Assembly: GCA_029263275.1 (NCBI GenBank)
Contig: JAJCXU010000231.1
Location: forward strand, 1 to 24,187
Length of the DNA: 24,187 nucleotides
Direction: 5' to 3'
Origin: Ilumatobacter sp.
GTDB taxonomy: Bacteria > Actinomycetota > Acidimicrobiia > Acidimicrobiales > Ilumatobacteraceae
Every line of letters begins with the position of its first letter. The stretch's first letter is position 1. This document shows, in pieces, positions 16,155 through 22,732 of the stretch. The translations under genes and the position numbers were made by a program. A model generated the notes under the pieces. That model did no database searches, was not told the DNA's origin, and saw nothing but the letters and a program-made list of their open reading frames with translations.

Positions 16155-17578
16155 TCGCCGGCCTCCAGAGGAAGAGAGACCTCGACCAGTGCCGGATCGG
16201 CGACGGTTGGTTCGGTCCCGAGCAATGGGTTCGCGTCGAATCGAGTCGAGTTCGCTGCGCCGCCGATCAACGTGTGTGTCACCACGCTGCCATCCACGTC
16301 AACCGTGAACTGGCGGACGATGCCCGTCGCATCGACCCAGGCTTCGATCCGAGAAACGGCGTTCCTGCCGAGATGCCGCGACCACTCCTGGTGCGCCACT
16401 GTCTCGTTCGCACGGAACGACTCGACATCGATGATCACTCGGTATTGCCACACCATGCTCGTCGGGTCGGTCGAGATCGCCATGGGCGCTTCGACCGGAA
16501 CGGTGGGGTCAACAGCCGGAACGAGCGGACGAACCGGGAGCACTCGCTCAACACTCTCGAGCACGGTCATGTATGGCACTGCGGCCGCGGGGAAGATCTC
16601 GTTCACCGTGAACACGTCTGCGGTCCAGGTGTCGCCGATCTGCGCGAGCGCGTCTTCCGCTGTCGTGGCTGCCCACGGGCCGTCGGGAGCGGAATGGATG
16701 AAGGACTGGTCGCCGCGATAGTCGATCTCGACGGTGCCGAGGTCGGTTCCCGCAGCGTCGGTGGAGTGCACGATGGCCTGCGTCCGGCCGGAGGAGATCT
16801 CGCGGTGGGCCGTGAGGGTGCGGACCCCGGCGCTGTCTCGGAATGTCGTGACACTGTCGGTGTAGCGAATTGCTGGCGGGTCGACCTGTGGCCACGACGC
16901 CAGATCGGTTCCGTCAAGAGCGACGCCACCGTCGACAGCGGTCGCATCCCGTGCTTCCCACCAGTCGTAGCCGAGGTGCGCTCCGACGCCGAGTGCTCCG
17001 GCCACCACGACCCCGAAGACCGTTCGAACGACGGTGCGGCCAACTCCGCGGCCGGTCTTGAGCGGCCTCGCGGCTGGTGCTTCCGTCGTATCGCCAAGCA
17101 ATGTCATCGGCACGCCGTGCTGCATCGGATGATGCGAGACCGGAACTTCCGGCGAGTTGCTGGGCGACGGTGCAGCGGCAACGTTCGGAAGCGACGGCAT
17201 GACCATCGCCACCGGGGGCGGGCTGCCAAGCGGCTGAGCGGGCGACGGTGCGGGGATCACGTCGACGACTGTGGTGTCCATCAGCGGCGTGACAACGAAC
17301 GCAGGAGCACCGGCGTCGACCTGTGCAATCGCAGGTGCTGCTTCGAGGATCGGCGGGCATGCTTCGGTCGGCGCTGCAGCGTCGTTGACCTCGTCGAGTG
17401 AGAAACGCGGCATCGGCGGCACGATCGGCGCGCCGTTGAGCGGCGGGAGCGAGGCGGGTGTGGCTGCGGGAACGCTCAGGGGCGGTGGCGGCAGCGGGGC
17501 GCGATCACCAACAAGATCCGGCGTCGGCGCCGGCAGCGCCGTCGGTTCAGTGCGCGGAGGCGCTTGCAGGTCAGTCAC
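16151..17578 (-). CDS. membrane protein with long Pro/Ala-rich cytoplasmic region and extracytoplasmic domain
   Basis: 475 residues from a GTG. Residues 1-170 are Pro/Ala-rich and probably disordered, with PRFSLDEVND and PMQHGVPMTLLGDTTEAP as the least repetitive pieces. A basic segment (RPLKTGRGVGRTVVR) leads into one transmembrane helix at about 183-204. The ectodomain (205-475) is beta-rich and ends with YRVIIDVESF, AHQEWSRH, RIEAWVDATGIVRQF, matching the downstream neighbour. Its stop codon overlaps the neighbour's start by 4 nt. A GGAG lies directly before the GTG, too close for a normal ribosome site, so the start is uncertain. Both genes sit between cysM and murI, where M. tuberculosis has a rhomboid-family gene (Rv1337). 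Confidence 0.82.
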   Translation of the reverse strand: MTDLQAPPRTEPTALPAPTPDLVGDRAPLPPPPLSVPAATPASLPPLNGAPIVPPMPRFSLDEVNDAAAPTEACPPILEAAPAIAQVDAGAPAFVVTPLMDTTVVDVIPAPSPAQPLGSPPPVAMVMPSLPNVAAAPSPSNSPEVPVSHHPMQHGVPMTLLGDTTEAPAARPLKTGRGVGRTVVRTVFGVVVAGALGVGAHLGYDWWEARDATAVDGGVALDGTDLASWPQVDPPAIRYTDSVTTFRDSAGVRTLTAHREISSGRTQAIVHSTDAAGTDLGTVEIDYRGDQSFIHSAPDGPWAATTAEDALAQIGDTWTADVFTVNEIFPAAAVPYMTVLESVERVLPVRPLVPAVDPTVPVEAPMAISTDPTSMVWQYRVIIDVESFRANETVAHQEWSRHLGRNAVSRIEAWVDATGIVRQFTVDVDGSVVTHTLIGGAANSTRFDANPLLGTEPTVADPALVEVSLPLEAGE

Positions 17579-17637
17579 ACTCCATGTGTCGGCCGACCGA
17601 GACGATTACTTGAGCTTTGGCGGGCCAATCGTCAAGA

Positions 17638-17669
17638 AGCTGCCAGGTCTGCCAGCATGAACGGCAGCT
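17638..17669 (-). repeat. inverted repeat after cysM
   Basis: AGCTGCC (17638-17644) and GGCAGCT (17663-17669) form a 7-bp stem with an 18-nt loop just after the cysM stop on the minus strand. No T-run follows, so termination is only a possibility. Confidence 0.35.
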
Positions 17670-17671
17670 GA

Positions 17672-18661
17672 TCAGAAGTAGATGGTCGCCTCGGCATTTG
17701 CTTCCGCGACGTCGAGATCGTCGGTGTACGCACCGGTCGACAGGTACTTCCAGCCGCCGTCGCACACGATGAACACGATCGTGCCCGCGTCGATCTGTGA
17801 CGCCACCTTGGCCGCGCCGGCCATCGCCGCTCCGGCGGAGATGCCAGCAAAGATGCCGCACTCGTTGACCAGGCGTCGTGTCCACTCGATCGACTCACGC
17901 GGTCGTACGACGCGCTTGCGGTCGAGCAGGTCGTAGCCGTTCCAGTTCTCGAACACCGGCGGGATGTAGCCCTCGCCGATGTTGCGGAGCCCTTCGACGC
18001 GCTCCCCCAAGGGCGGTTCCACAGCGATGATCTGAATCGACGGGTCGTACTGCTTCAGGAAGGTTCCCGTCCCCATCAGCGTGCCGCTCGTGCCCAGGCC
18101 AGCCACGAAGTGGGTGATGTCTGGCGCGTCGCGCACAATCTCCGGACCGGTGCCCTCGAAGTGCGCACGGGGATTTGCGTCGTTCGCGTACTGATACGGG
18201 AAATACCACTCGGGATGTTCCGCCGCGAGGGCCTTGGCTCGGGCGACCGCGCCGTTCGACCCTTCCGGGCCCGGTGTGAGGATGATCTCGGCGCCGAAAA
18301 TCTCGAGCATCTGGCGCCGTTCGACCGACACGCTGTCCGGCATCATGATCTTGATCGGGTAGCCCTTGATGCGCGCGATGGCAGCGAGAGCAATACCCGT
18401 GTTGCCCGACGACGGCTCGATGATGGTCTGCCCCGGCTGCAGGCGACCGTCGGCCTCGGCGGCCTCGATCATATTCTTGGCAATGCGGTCCTTGACCGAC
18501 CCGAACGGGTTCTGCATCTCCATCTTGGCGAGGATGCGCACATCAGCGTTGGGCGACTGGTTCGACACGTCGACCATCGGCGTATTGCCGATCATGCCGA
18601 GGACGCCGTCGTGCAGCATGTTCGGCGTGGGGGGTGCAGTCTCGACAATCATGGCGGTCAC
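17672..18661 (-). CDS. cysM: cysteine synthase, CysM (O-phosphoserine sulfhydrylase) type
   Basis: PLP enzyme forming cysteine by beta-replacement. The Schiff-base Lys is in NPFGSVKDR, the Asn loop is PSSGNTGIA, and the phosphate turn is GLGTSGTLMG. The C-terminal part (GLRNIGEGYIPP, GIFAGISAGAA, CDGGWKYLSTGAY, final IYF) closely follows the M. tuberculosis CysM pattern from memory, rather than CysK. That enzyme uses O-phosphoserine and a thiocarboxylated CysO as sulfur donor. Mec lies upstream, but no cysO gene does. Start: AGGAG lies directly before an ATG at 18670, too close to serve it; it is 9 nt before the in-frame GTG at 18661, which I prefer. An ATG at 18652 and one at 18703 are alternatives. 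The 98-nt gap to mec holds two hairpins. Confidence 0.93.
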   Translation of the reverse strand: MTAMIVETAPPTPNMLHDGVLGMIGNTPMVDVSNQSPNADVRILAKMEMQNPFGSVKDRIAKNMIEAAEADGRLQPGQTIIEPSSGNTGIALAAIARIKGYPIKIMMPDSVSVERRQMLEIFGAEIILTPGPEGSNGAVARAKALAAEHPEWYFPYQYANDANPRAHFEGTGPEIVRDAPDITHFVAGLGTSGTLMGTGTFLKQYDPSIQIIAVEPPLGERVEGLRNIGEGYIPPVFENWNGYDLLDRKRVVRPRESIEWTRRLVNECGIFAGISAGAAMAGAAKVASQIDAGTIVFIVCDGGWKYLSTGAYTDDLDVAEANAEATIYF

Positions 18662-18704
18662 GGCGTTCATCTCCTGTCCCAACCTCGCTGCCCATCCGGA
18701 CATT

Positions 18705-18730
18705 CCGACAAATCTGATCGGGGTTGTCAG
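18705..18730 (-). repeat. hairpin in the mec-cysM gap
   Basis: On the minus strand CTGACAA (18730-18724) can pair fully with TTGTCGG (18711-18705), with one G-U pair and a 12-nt loop. It lies upstream of the cysM ribosome site and could be part of a leader structure. Confidence 0.35.
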
Positions 18731-18740
18731 GAATCGTACA

Positions 18741-18760
18741 AGCGGGAGTCAACTCCCGCT
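18741..18760 (-). terminator. strong hairpin directly after the mec stop
   Basis: A perfect 9-bp dyad, AGCGGGAGT and ACTCCCGCT around CA, starts in the mec stop codon. Downstream on the minus strand comes TGTACGATTCC, only weakly T-rich. It may terminate or attenuate read-through from mec into cysM. Confidence 0.45.
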
Positions 18761-19158
18761 CAGACGACAGCGATTGGCTCTTCGATGATCTCGCCGTCAG
18801 CGATGCGGTAGCTCCGCAGCTCGGGTGCTTCCCGCTTGAGGCTGACGATCACGTAGTGCCATGCAGGATCCACGGCAGCAGCGACGTCGGTGGGGCTGGG
18901 ATACGGCTCGGAGTGGGTATGGCTGTGCACGACGCCATTGATCTCCCAGTCGCGATCGTCGGCCGCCATGTCGACACGCATGAAGTCCTTCGGATTCACG
19001 GTGTACACACGGGCCGACGCATCGTCGTTGTGCGTTGCATGGAATTCGGGAGCGCGATCAGCCGACGGGCCGACCAGCAGCCCACACATCTCCAGTGGGT
19101 ACTCGTCGAGCGCCTCACCGATGATCCGGTTGTACGCGTCTCGGGAGATCTCGATCAC
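18760..19158 (-). CDS. mec: Mec-type JAMM/MPN metalloprotease
   Basis: Zinc-dependent JAMM hydrolase. In M. tuberculosis Mec (Rv1334) removes the newly made cysteine from the C-terminus of the sulfur carrier CysO. The 132-residue product has the complete signature: Glu23 (YPLEMCGLL), then His78-x-His80 with Ser88 and Asp91 (HSHTHSEPYPSPTD). No other domain is present. The GTG at 19158 is chosen because it has a TACCCT box 7 nt upstream and starts at the first beta strand (IEISRDAYN); an ATG at 19224 would overlap the smpB start. The gene precedes cysM, which supports the sulfur-transfer role, but CysO itself is not encoded in the gap. Confidence 0.93.
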   Translation of the reverse strand: MIEISRDAYNRIIGEALDEYPLEMCGLLVGPSADRAPEFHATHNDDASARVYTVNPKDFMRVDMAADDRDWEINGVVHSHTHSEPYPSPTDVAAAVDPAWHYVIVSLKREAPELRSYRIADGEIIEEPIAVV

Positions 19159-19165
19159 CGTCGTG

Positions 19166-19171
19166 AGGGTA
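19166..19171 (-). promoter_or_regulatory. candidate leaderless -10 box for mec (TACCCT)
   Basis: On the minus strand TACCCT ends 7 nt before the GTG at 19158. It decides the start in favour of GTG over the upstream ATG. Confidence 0.5.
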
Positions 19172-19217
19172 CCGATAGCGTGGCACGCCGAAACAGGATT
19201 GGTAGGCCGAAAGCAAA

Positions 19218-19730
19218 ATGGCAAAGAAGGGCAAGAAGACCAAACGTGGGTCGAAAGACGACGGCACCACGCTGATTGCCAGCTACAAGCGCGCCTATCG
19301 CGATTACGAGATCCTGGACACCTACGAGGCCGGCATGGTCCTCACCGGTAGCGAGGTCAAGAGCCTGCGCGAAGGCAATGCACAGATCGCCGAGGGATAT
19401 GCACGTGTCCGGCGCGGTGAAATGTGGATCGACGGCATCCATATCCCCCCGTACACGAACGCCATCGGTTTCGGCGCCCACGAGCCCGACCGCGAGCGCA
19501 AGCTGCTGCTCAACCGGGCCGAGATCGACAAGCTCGATGCGCGCACGGCGCAGGGCGGTCTGACCATCGTCCCGCTCCGCCTGTACTGGAAGGGTGGACG
19601 GGCCAAGATGGAACTCGGCCTGGCCAAGGGCCGCACCAAGGGCGACAAGCGTCAGAACATGGCCGAGCGCGACGCGGATCGAGAAATTGAGACGGCGTTC
19701 AATCGCGCCGCCAAATACGGCAACGACTGA
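19218..19730 (+). CDS. smpB: SsrA-binding protein SmpB
   Basis: Binds tmRNA and delivers it to stalled ribosomes for trans-translation. Family motifs: ASYKRAYRDYEILDTYEAGMVLTG near the N-terminus (shortened: ANRKA-like AYRDYEIL), GSEVKSLREG, the NAQIAEGYARVRRGEMWI segment, ERKLLLNRAEI, and GLAKGRTKGDKR leading to the basic C-terminal tail that inserts in the mRNA channel. 170 residues, slightly longer than the usual 150-160, owing to the lysine-rich N-terminus and tail. The tail ends IETAFNRAAKYGND. It diverges from mec with a 59-bp gap; its RNA partner ssrA lies 1.6 kb downstream on the same strand. Confidence 0.97.
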   Translation: MAKKGKKTKRGSKDDGTTLIASYKRAYRDYEILDTYEAGMVLTGSEVKSLREGNAQIAEGYARVRRGEMWIDGIHIPPYTNAIGFGAHEPDRERKLLLNRAEIDKLDARTAQGGLTIVPLRLYWKGGRAKMELGLAKGRTKGDKRQNMAERDADREIETAFNRAAKYGND

Positions 19731-19766
19731 ACGCCCCCTCTCCTCCCGCGGCGACCTGATTCGCTC

Positions 19767-21293
19767 CTAGATCGGCACTGCGTCGCAGGCGACGCCCCGC
19801 TCACCTGCCACGACCCAGTCGCGCGGCCCTGGGAACGTTCCCGAGATCGATGTCGGGTCGGCCGCCAGGCCGGACTCGTCCAGGATCCGTGCGCATTCGA
19901 CCGCTCTGATCTCGCGGATGGCCTCGTCGCCGAGGTATGGCCCGTCGTCGAGATCGAAGGAGCCGATGAACATCAGTGCACCATCGTCGGAACAGTCGGC
20001 TGGTTCGGCCAGGAAGAAGTTGTTCTCGCCGAGTGAGAAGCATGAGCCGGGCTCGGTCTCAGGGACCACGATCTTCTGCAGGGCTCCGCTCACTCCAACA
20101 TCGGAGATGCTGCCAAGCAGCCCATCTGCCAGGTCCGTACTCAGGAAGCAGAGCAGGTCGGCCACGATCGGCTCCCCGAGTCCCGACGTGACGTGGAATC
20201 CCGTGCCCAGGCCCTGCGGCAGCCGATCTAGCCCAGCGAAGTCGAGCACTGTCTGATGGCAGGCCTCCGTTCCCATGAGGCTCGCTGCATCGACGTCCTC
20301 CGGCAGCACCTCTGCGGGCGGCGGAACGGTCCCGGCGAATTCTGCGGCGTGGAGTTCCTCGCATGGGATCGTCGGGTACAGGTCGCCGGACGTTCCAGCG
20401 CACGGCTGATCGGCGTCTGCCTGAGCCACTTCGGCAACGTCGTCGTCGCTTCGCTCAGCCAAACAGACGACTGATCGACGGTCGAGCGCGTGCCAGCCCT
20501 CTTCGAGCGGTGTCAGCAGGTAGTAGCCGGAGCCGATGACCTCGAAGTCAGCGCCAAGAATCTCCTGTTCACACGACGCGAACCCGTCAGCGGTGATCCC
20601 CTCGTCATCGAACTCGTCGAATGACGTCGACATCACGGAGATCAACTGCGTCACGCCATCGGTATTGCAGTCGCTGACAGTGCCGACATCGAACCCTTCT
20701 TCGGCTTCGAGGAAACACGTTCCCGGCGCCATGTCGACAATCAGCGAATACTCGCCGAGCGCTTCTTCGATGTTGACGTTGCGCATCGATCCAGCGAGCG
20801 ACCCCGGCGTCGACATCACCGCCCAACACTCGACGTTGTTTGCACCACCCGAGTCGGGATCGTGCACCGTGCCGACGTCGATTCCGTACGCCGACGGAGG
20901 TCGCCCCGTCAGTGCCGACACCGGATCGGCACACAGACCGAGCAGTTCGAGCTCGAAGTCTGGATCGTCATCGGTTGACGGGCCCGAGGTCGTGGATGCG
21001 AATCCAGCGAACTCGGCGTCGTGAGCTTCGGCGCAGTCGATTGGCTCGTACTCTCCCTCATCGATGACCGTGCCGCACAACGGCTCATCAGCTTCGGCAG
21101 ATGGCGCATCGGTGGCAGGCGGGCTTGTCGCTGCCGGCAGTTCGGACGACGGCGGATCCGATTCCATGGTCGTCTCAGCCACGGCGACGGAGCTGTCCGG
21201 CTCACTGGCGCTGTCACTCCCTCCCCCGCAGGCGGCGAGCGCCAAGGCGGCGGCGATGACGACAACGTGCGCACGACTACTCAGCTTGCTCAT
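19767..21293 (-). CDS. lipoprotein with repeated septum-formation-like modules
   Basis: 508 residues with a clear lipobox (ALALAACGGG, Cys22) and a Ser/Thr/Pro/Glu-rich linker to about residue 70. The rest consists of Cys-rich modules. Two have the pattern C-x-G...PI(D/P)C-x2-(A/L)H-x-AEFAG (CGTVIDEGEYEPIDCAEAHDAEFAG-type and CAGTSGDLYPTIPCEELHAAEFAG-type, given here only by their cores). Two more have GTCFL...VSDCNTDG and GSCFS...PADCSDDG. These resemble the actinobacterial septum formation domain, with the core GxCF...VxCxxPHxxEV. The ATG at 21293 has a GGAGGG ribosome site 8 nt upstream; an ATG nine nucleotides or more further up lacks one. Outer-membrane-face or wall-zone protein; partner unknown. 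It converges on smpB. Confidence 0.85.
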   Translation of the reverse strand: MSKLSSRAHVVVIAAALALAACGGGSDSASEPDSSVAVAETTMESDPPSSELPAATSPPATDAPSAEADEPLCGTVIDEGEYEPIDCAEAHDAEFAGFASTTSGPSTDDDPDFELELLGLCADPVSALTGRPPSAYGIDVGTVHDPDSGGANNVECWAVMSTPGSLAGSMRNVNIEEALGEYSLIVDMAPGTCFLEAEEGFDVGTVSDCNTDGVTQLISVMSTSFDEFDDEGITADGFASCEQEILGADFEVIGSGYYLLTPLEEGWHALDRRSVVCLAERSDDDVAEVAQADADQPCAGTSGDLYPTIPCEELHAAEFAGTVPPPAEVLPEDVDAASLMGTEACHQTVLDFAGLDRLPQGLGTGFHVTSGLGEPIVADLLCFLSTDLADGLLGSISDVGVSGALQKIVVPETEPGSCFSLGENNFFLAEPADCSDDGALMFIGSFDLDDGPYLGDEAIREIRAVECARILDESGLAADPTSISGTFPGPRDWVVAGERGVACDAVPI

Positions 21294-21338
21294 GGGATCA
21301 CCCTCCACCACGAGCGTGAACGGGCTGTGAACTGCCGA

Positions 21339-21366
21339 TTGAGCAGGTACGTTGAACCCCTACATA
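21339..21366 (+). promoter_or_regulatory. candidate promoter of tmRNA
   Basis: TTGAGC (21339-21344) and TACATA (21361-21366) are 16 nt apart, the second ending 8 nt before the tmRNA 5' end. CATATT at 21363-21368 is an alternative -10. Confidence 0.45.
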
Positions 21367-21374
21367 TTGATCAC

Positions 21375-21759
21375 GGGGCTGACTGGATTCGACGTCAGTA
21401 ACGCTGTTCGAGTTTGCAACCCGAGTTTCTCAGACTCGTTAAACGGGGAAAACAACAGAATTGCCGATGAGCAGTTCGCTCTCGCCGCCTGATTTCGATC
21501 AGATGAGTGAAGAGTCATCGTGAGCAGAAATGTCGCACGGGGCCACTCCACCACAGCCCGGCAACAGAAGTGGGGGATGACGATGGGAAAGACCATTGCC
21601 AGCGGGAAAGACTGCTGACTTTCAGGAAAGACTGAGCGTGGTCCGCCTTGAGCGGACAGCCGACCCGTCGGTGTCTCAGCGTCAGAGACAATGCCGGGAA
21701 TGGTTGTAGCAAGTTCGTCCACCGGCTGAGGGACGGGGGTTCGATTCCCCCCAGCTCCA
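21375..21759 (+). ncRNA. ssrA: transfer-messenger RNA (tmRNA)
   Basis: The 5' end GGGGCTGACTGGATTCGAC is the canonical one-piece tmRNA start. The 3' end has the T arm GGGGG-TTCGATT-CCCCC and CAGCTCC, which pairs with GGGGCTG; the third pair is G-U, the alanine identity element, and the discriminator is A. CCA is not encoded. The tag frame reads from the resume codon GGG at 21445 to a TGA at 21490-21492, after the TAAAC that precedes resume codons in Streptomyces tmRNA. The predicted tag is GENNRIADEQFALAA, ending in the usual protease signal ALAA. Length 385 nt is typical. It works with SmpB to free stalled ribosomes and mark the nascent chain for Clp proteases; clpP is elsewhere in this window. 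Confidence 0.97.
21445..21492 (+). other. tmRNA tag-peptide reading frame
   Basis: Fifteen codons plus TGA inside the tmRNA. The encoded tag ends in FALAA, as in other actinobacterial tags. The choice of GGG as resume codon is by comparison with Streptomyces, where TAAAC directly precedes it; a start one codon earlier or later cannot be excluded. Confidence 0.85.
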
Positions 21760-21763
21760 CAAA

Positions 21764-21777
21764 CGAACACCTGTTCC
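21764..21777. promoter_or_regulatory. LexA/SOS-box-like dyad
   Basis: CGAACACCTGTTCC fits the actinobacterial SOS-box core CGAAC-N4-GTTCG except for the last base. It lies 5 nt after tmRNA and 17 nt before a small ORF with a good ribosome site. Confidence 0.35.
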
Positions 21778-21794
21778 CGCCTTTGGAGGGTGGT

Positions 21795-21944
21795 ATGTCT
21801 CCGATGATCGGCGCCAAAGAATGGCTGCTGACCTGGTCTTCACCGACAGCGACCGGACGACACGCCAAGACGACGAGGGTTCGATTCCTGGAATCGAACC
21901 CCGCCCAGCGTCGTGAGTCTTGCCAATGTTGCCACCCGCACTGA
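21795..21944 (+). CDS. possible 49-residue small ORF after tmRNA
   Basis: ATG at 21795 is preceded by GGAGGG with a 4-nt gap (TGGT), a close ribosome site, and by the LexA-like dyad. The peptide begins MSPMIGAKEWLLTW, is basic in its second half and ends SCQCCHPH, a possible metal-binding Cys/His tail. Codon choice is less GC-rich at third positions than in neighbours, and the frame includes the T-arm palindrome, so it may be a chance ORF. No family recognised. Confidence 0.25.
   Translation: MSPMIGAKEWLLTWSSPTATGRHAKTTRVRFLESNPAQRRESCQCCHPH
21877..21901. repeat. perfect palindrome containing a tRNA/tmRNA T-arm sequence
   Basis: GGGTTCGATTCC (21877-21888), one T, then its exact reverse complement (21890-21901). 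The 12-nt arm is identical to part of the tmRNA T arm 118 nt upstream. Weaker complementarity continues outside (GACGAC/GTCGT). No tRNA can be folded around it. Confidence 0.7.
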
Positions 21945-22305
21945 CCAGCTACTTCGTGGTGGAAAGTTGGTCGAATCATCGGCGTTGCACCACCGGTTGC
22001 ACCACCTGAGGTCAGATCGATCGGGCGGCGGGTTGCGCAGCCCGCGCCTCTCCCCCATCGACCCGCTCGGCCGGCGCCGGCGAACAATATCGAGCGCTTT
22101 CGTATCGCGAGATTGCCGGATATCGAGTGGGTCAAAGCATGATTTGGTGAGAGTGATATGTGTGCCCTCGGGCCAGCGTTCGGAGGGCCTGGCCGTTGTC
22201 GACTTCATCGGAGCTTCATGAACCCGGTCCTCGGGGCTCGACAATGCGGTAGCTATCTGGATGGTGCAAGGACAAGTACCAACCACCTCCCGAAAGGAGA
22301 ACGCC
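21945..22305. other. intergenic region with short repeats, no supported gene
   Basis: No frame here has a signal, a ribosome site or recognisable protein content. It holds the tandem repeat GTTGCACCACC (21984-21994 and 21996-22006), an imperfect hairpin GCGGG...CCCGC (22028-22045) and the palindrome GCCGGCGCCGGC (22070-22081). The last 100 bases must contain the promoter of the next gene, but I cannot assign it. Confidence 0.5.
21984..22006. repeat. tandem 11-bp direct repeat
   Basis: GTTGCACCACC occurs twice, separated by one G. Its role is unknown; protein-binding iterons or a recombination core are possibilities. Confidence 0.65.
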
Positions 22306-22674
22306 ATGAAGAAAATGTTGATGACCGTCATCGCTGCCGGAGCGCTTGCGGTTCCTGTCGGTGCGACGCTCGCCCAGAGCGACACCTCCGACCCGACAGA
22401 GCCGGTCCCCACGTGTGAGGACCAGGACCGCGTTCGCGACCGTGACCGTGTGAACGAGCAGGACCCCGCCTCCGTGCAGGGCCAGCAGCGAGCACAGCAC
22501 CAGTTCCAACACCAACTCGGTGACGGAACGGGTGACTGGACTCTCGCAGAGGAGTGCGAAGGCGATCACGCCCAAGATCGCGATCGGGTCCGCCTCGACG
22601 ACGGAACCGGCGATCAGGTCCAGGCTCGCAACGGCGAGATGAACCGTGGCGCCGAGCGCAATGGGAACGGCTAA
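22306..22674 (+). CDS. small exported Asp/Arg/Gln-rich protein
   Basis: 122 residues. A signal peptide (MKKMLMTVIAAGALAVPVGATLAQ, cut near ALA-Q) is followed by a low-complexity, highly charged mature part rich in Asp, Arg, Gln and Gly, with the repeated elements DRVRDRDRV / QDRDRVRLDD and LGDGTGDW / LDDGTGDQ. Two Cys (CEDQD and EECEGD) may pair. AAGGAG lies 6 nt before the ATG at 22306, which settles the start over an in-frame ATG at 22261. A strong hairpin follows the stop, then a lipoprotein gene. The acidic repeats could bind cations, but there is no named domain. Confidence 0.78.
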   Translation: MKKMLMTVIAAGALAVPVGATLAQSDTSDPTEPVPTCEDQDRVRDRDRVNEQDPASVQGQQRAQHQFQHQLGDGTGDWTLAEECEGDHAQDRDRVRLDDGTGDQVQARNGEMNRGAERNGNG

Positions 22675-22681
22675 TGAATCT

Positions 22682-22710
22682 CGACCGCCGGGCTCACCGC
22701 CCGGCGGTCG
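22682..22710 (+). terminator. strong hairpin after the small exported protein gene
   Basis: A perfect 12-bp stem, CGACCGCCGGGC with its complement, around the loop TCACC, 7 nt after the stop codon. No T-run follows, as is common in high-GC terminators; it may also limit read-through into the next gene. Confidence 0.6.
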
Positions 22711-22732
22711 TCATGTCTGGAAGGGAATGACC

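Noticed and set aside
15890..17401. 503-codon plus-strand frame opposite the tandem membrane proteins
   Set aside because: Arg-rich shadow of the minus-strand genes, which have a convincing signal, transmembrane segment and coupling.
21360..21770. Minus-strand frame across tmRNA (GGNRTPVPQPVDELATT type)
   Set aside because: A familiar artefact: translation of the antisense of a tRNA/tmRNA T arm gives such peptides in many genomes.
21877..21901. A second tRNA gene around the T-arm copy
   Set aside because: No acceptor, D or anticodon stems can be drawn on either strand; only the T-arm sequence is present.
22070..22081. Palindrome GCCGGCGCCGGC as a regulatory operator
   Set aside because: GC-only palindromes of this length are easily met by chance in this DNA and nothing around it supports a role.
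21515..22135. 206-codon minus-strand frame across tmRNA and the downstream region
   Set aside because: Contains the same antisense-T-arm peptides (GGIEPPS, GFDSRNR) and no start signal or domain.
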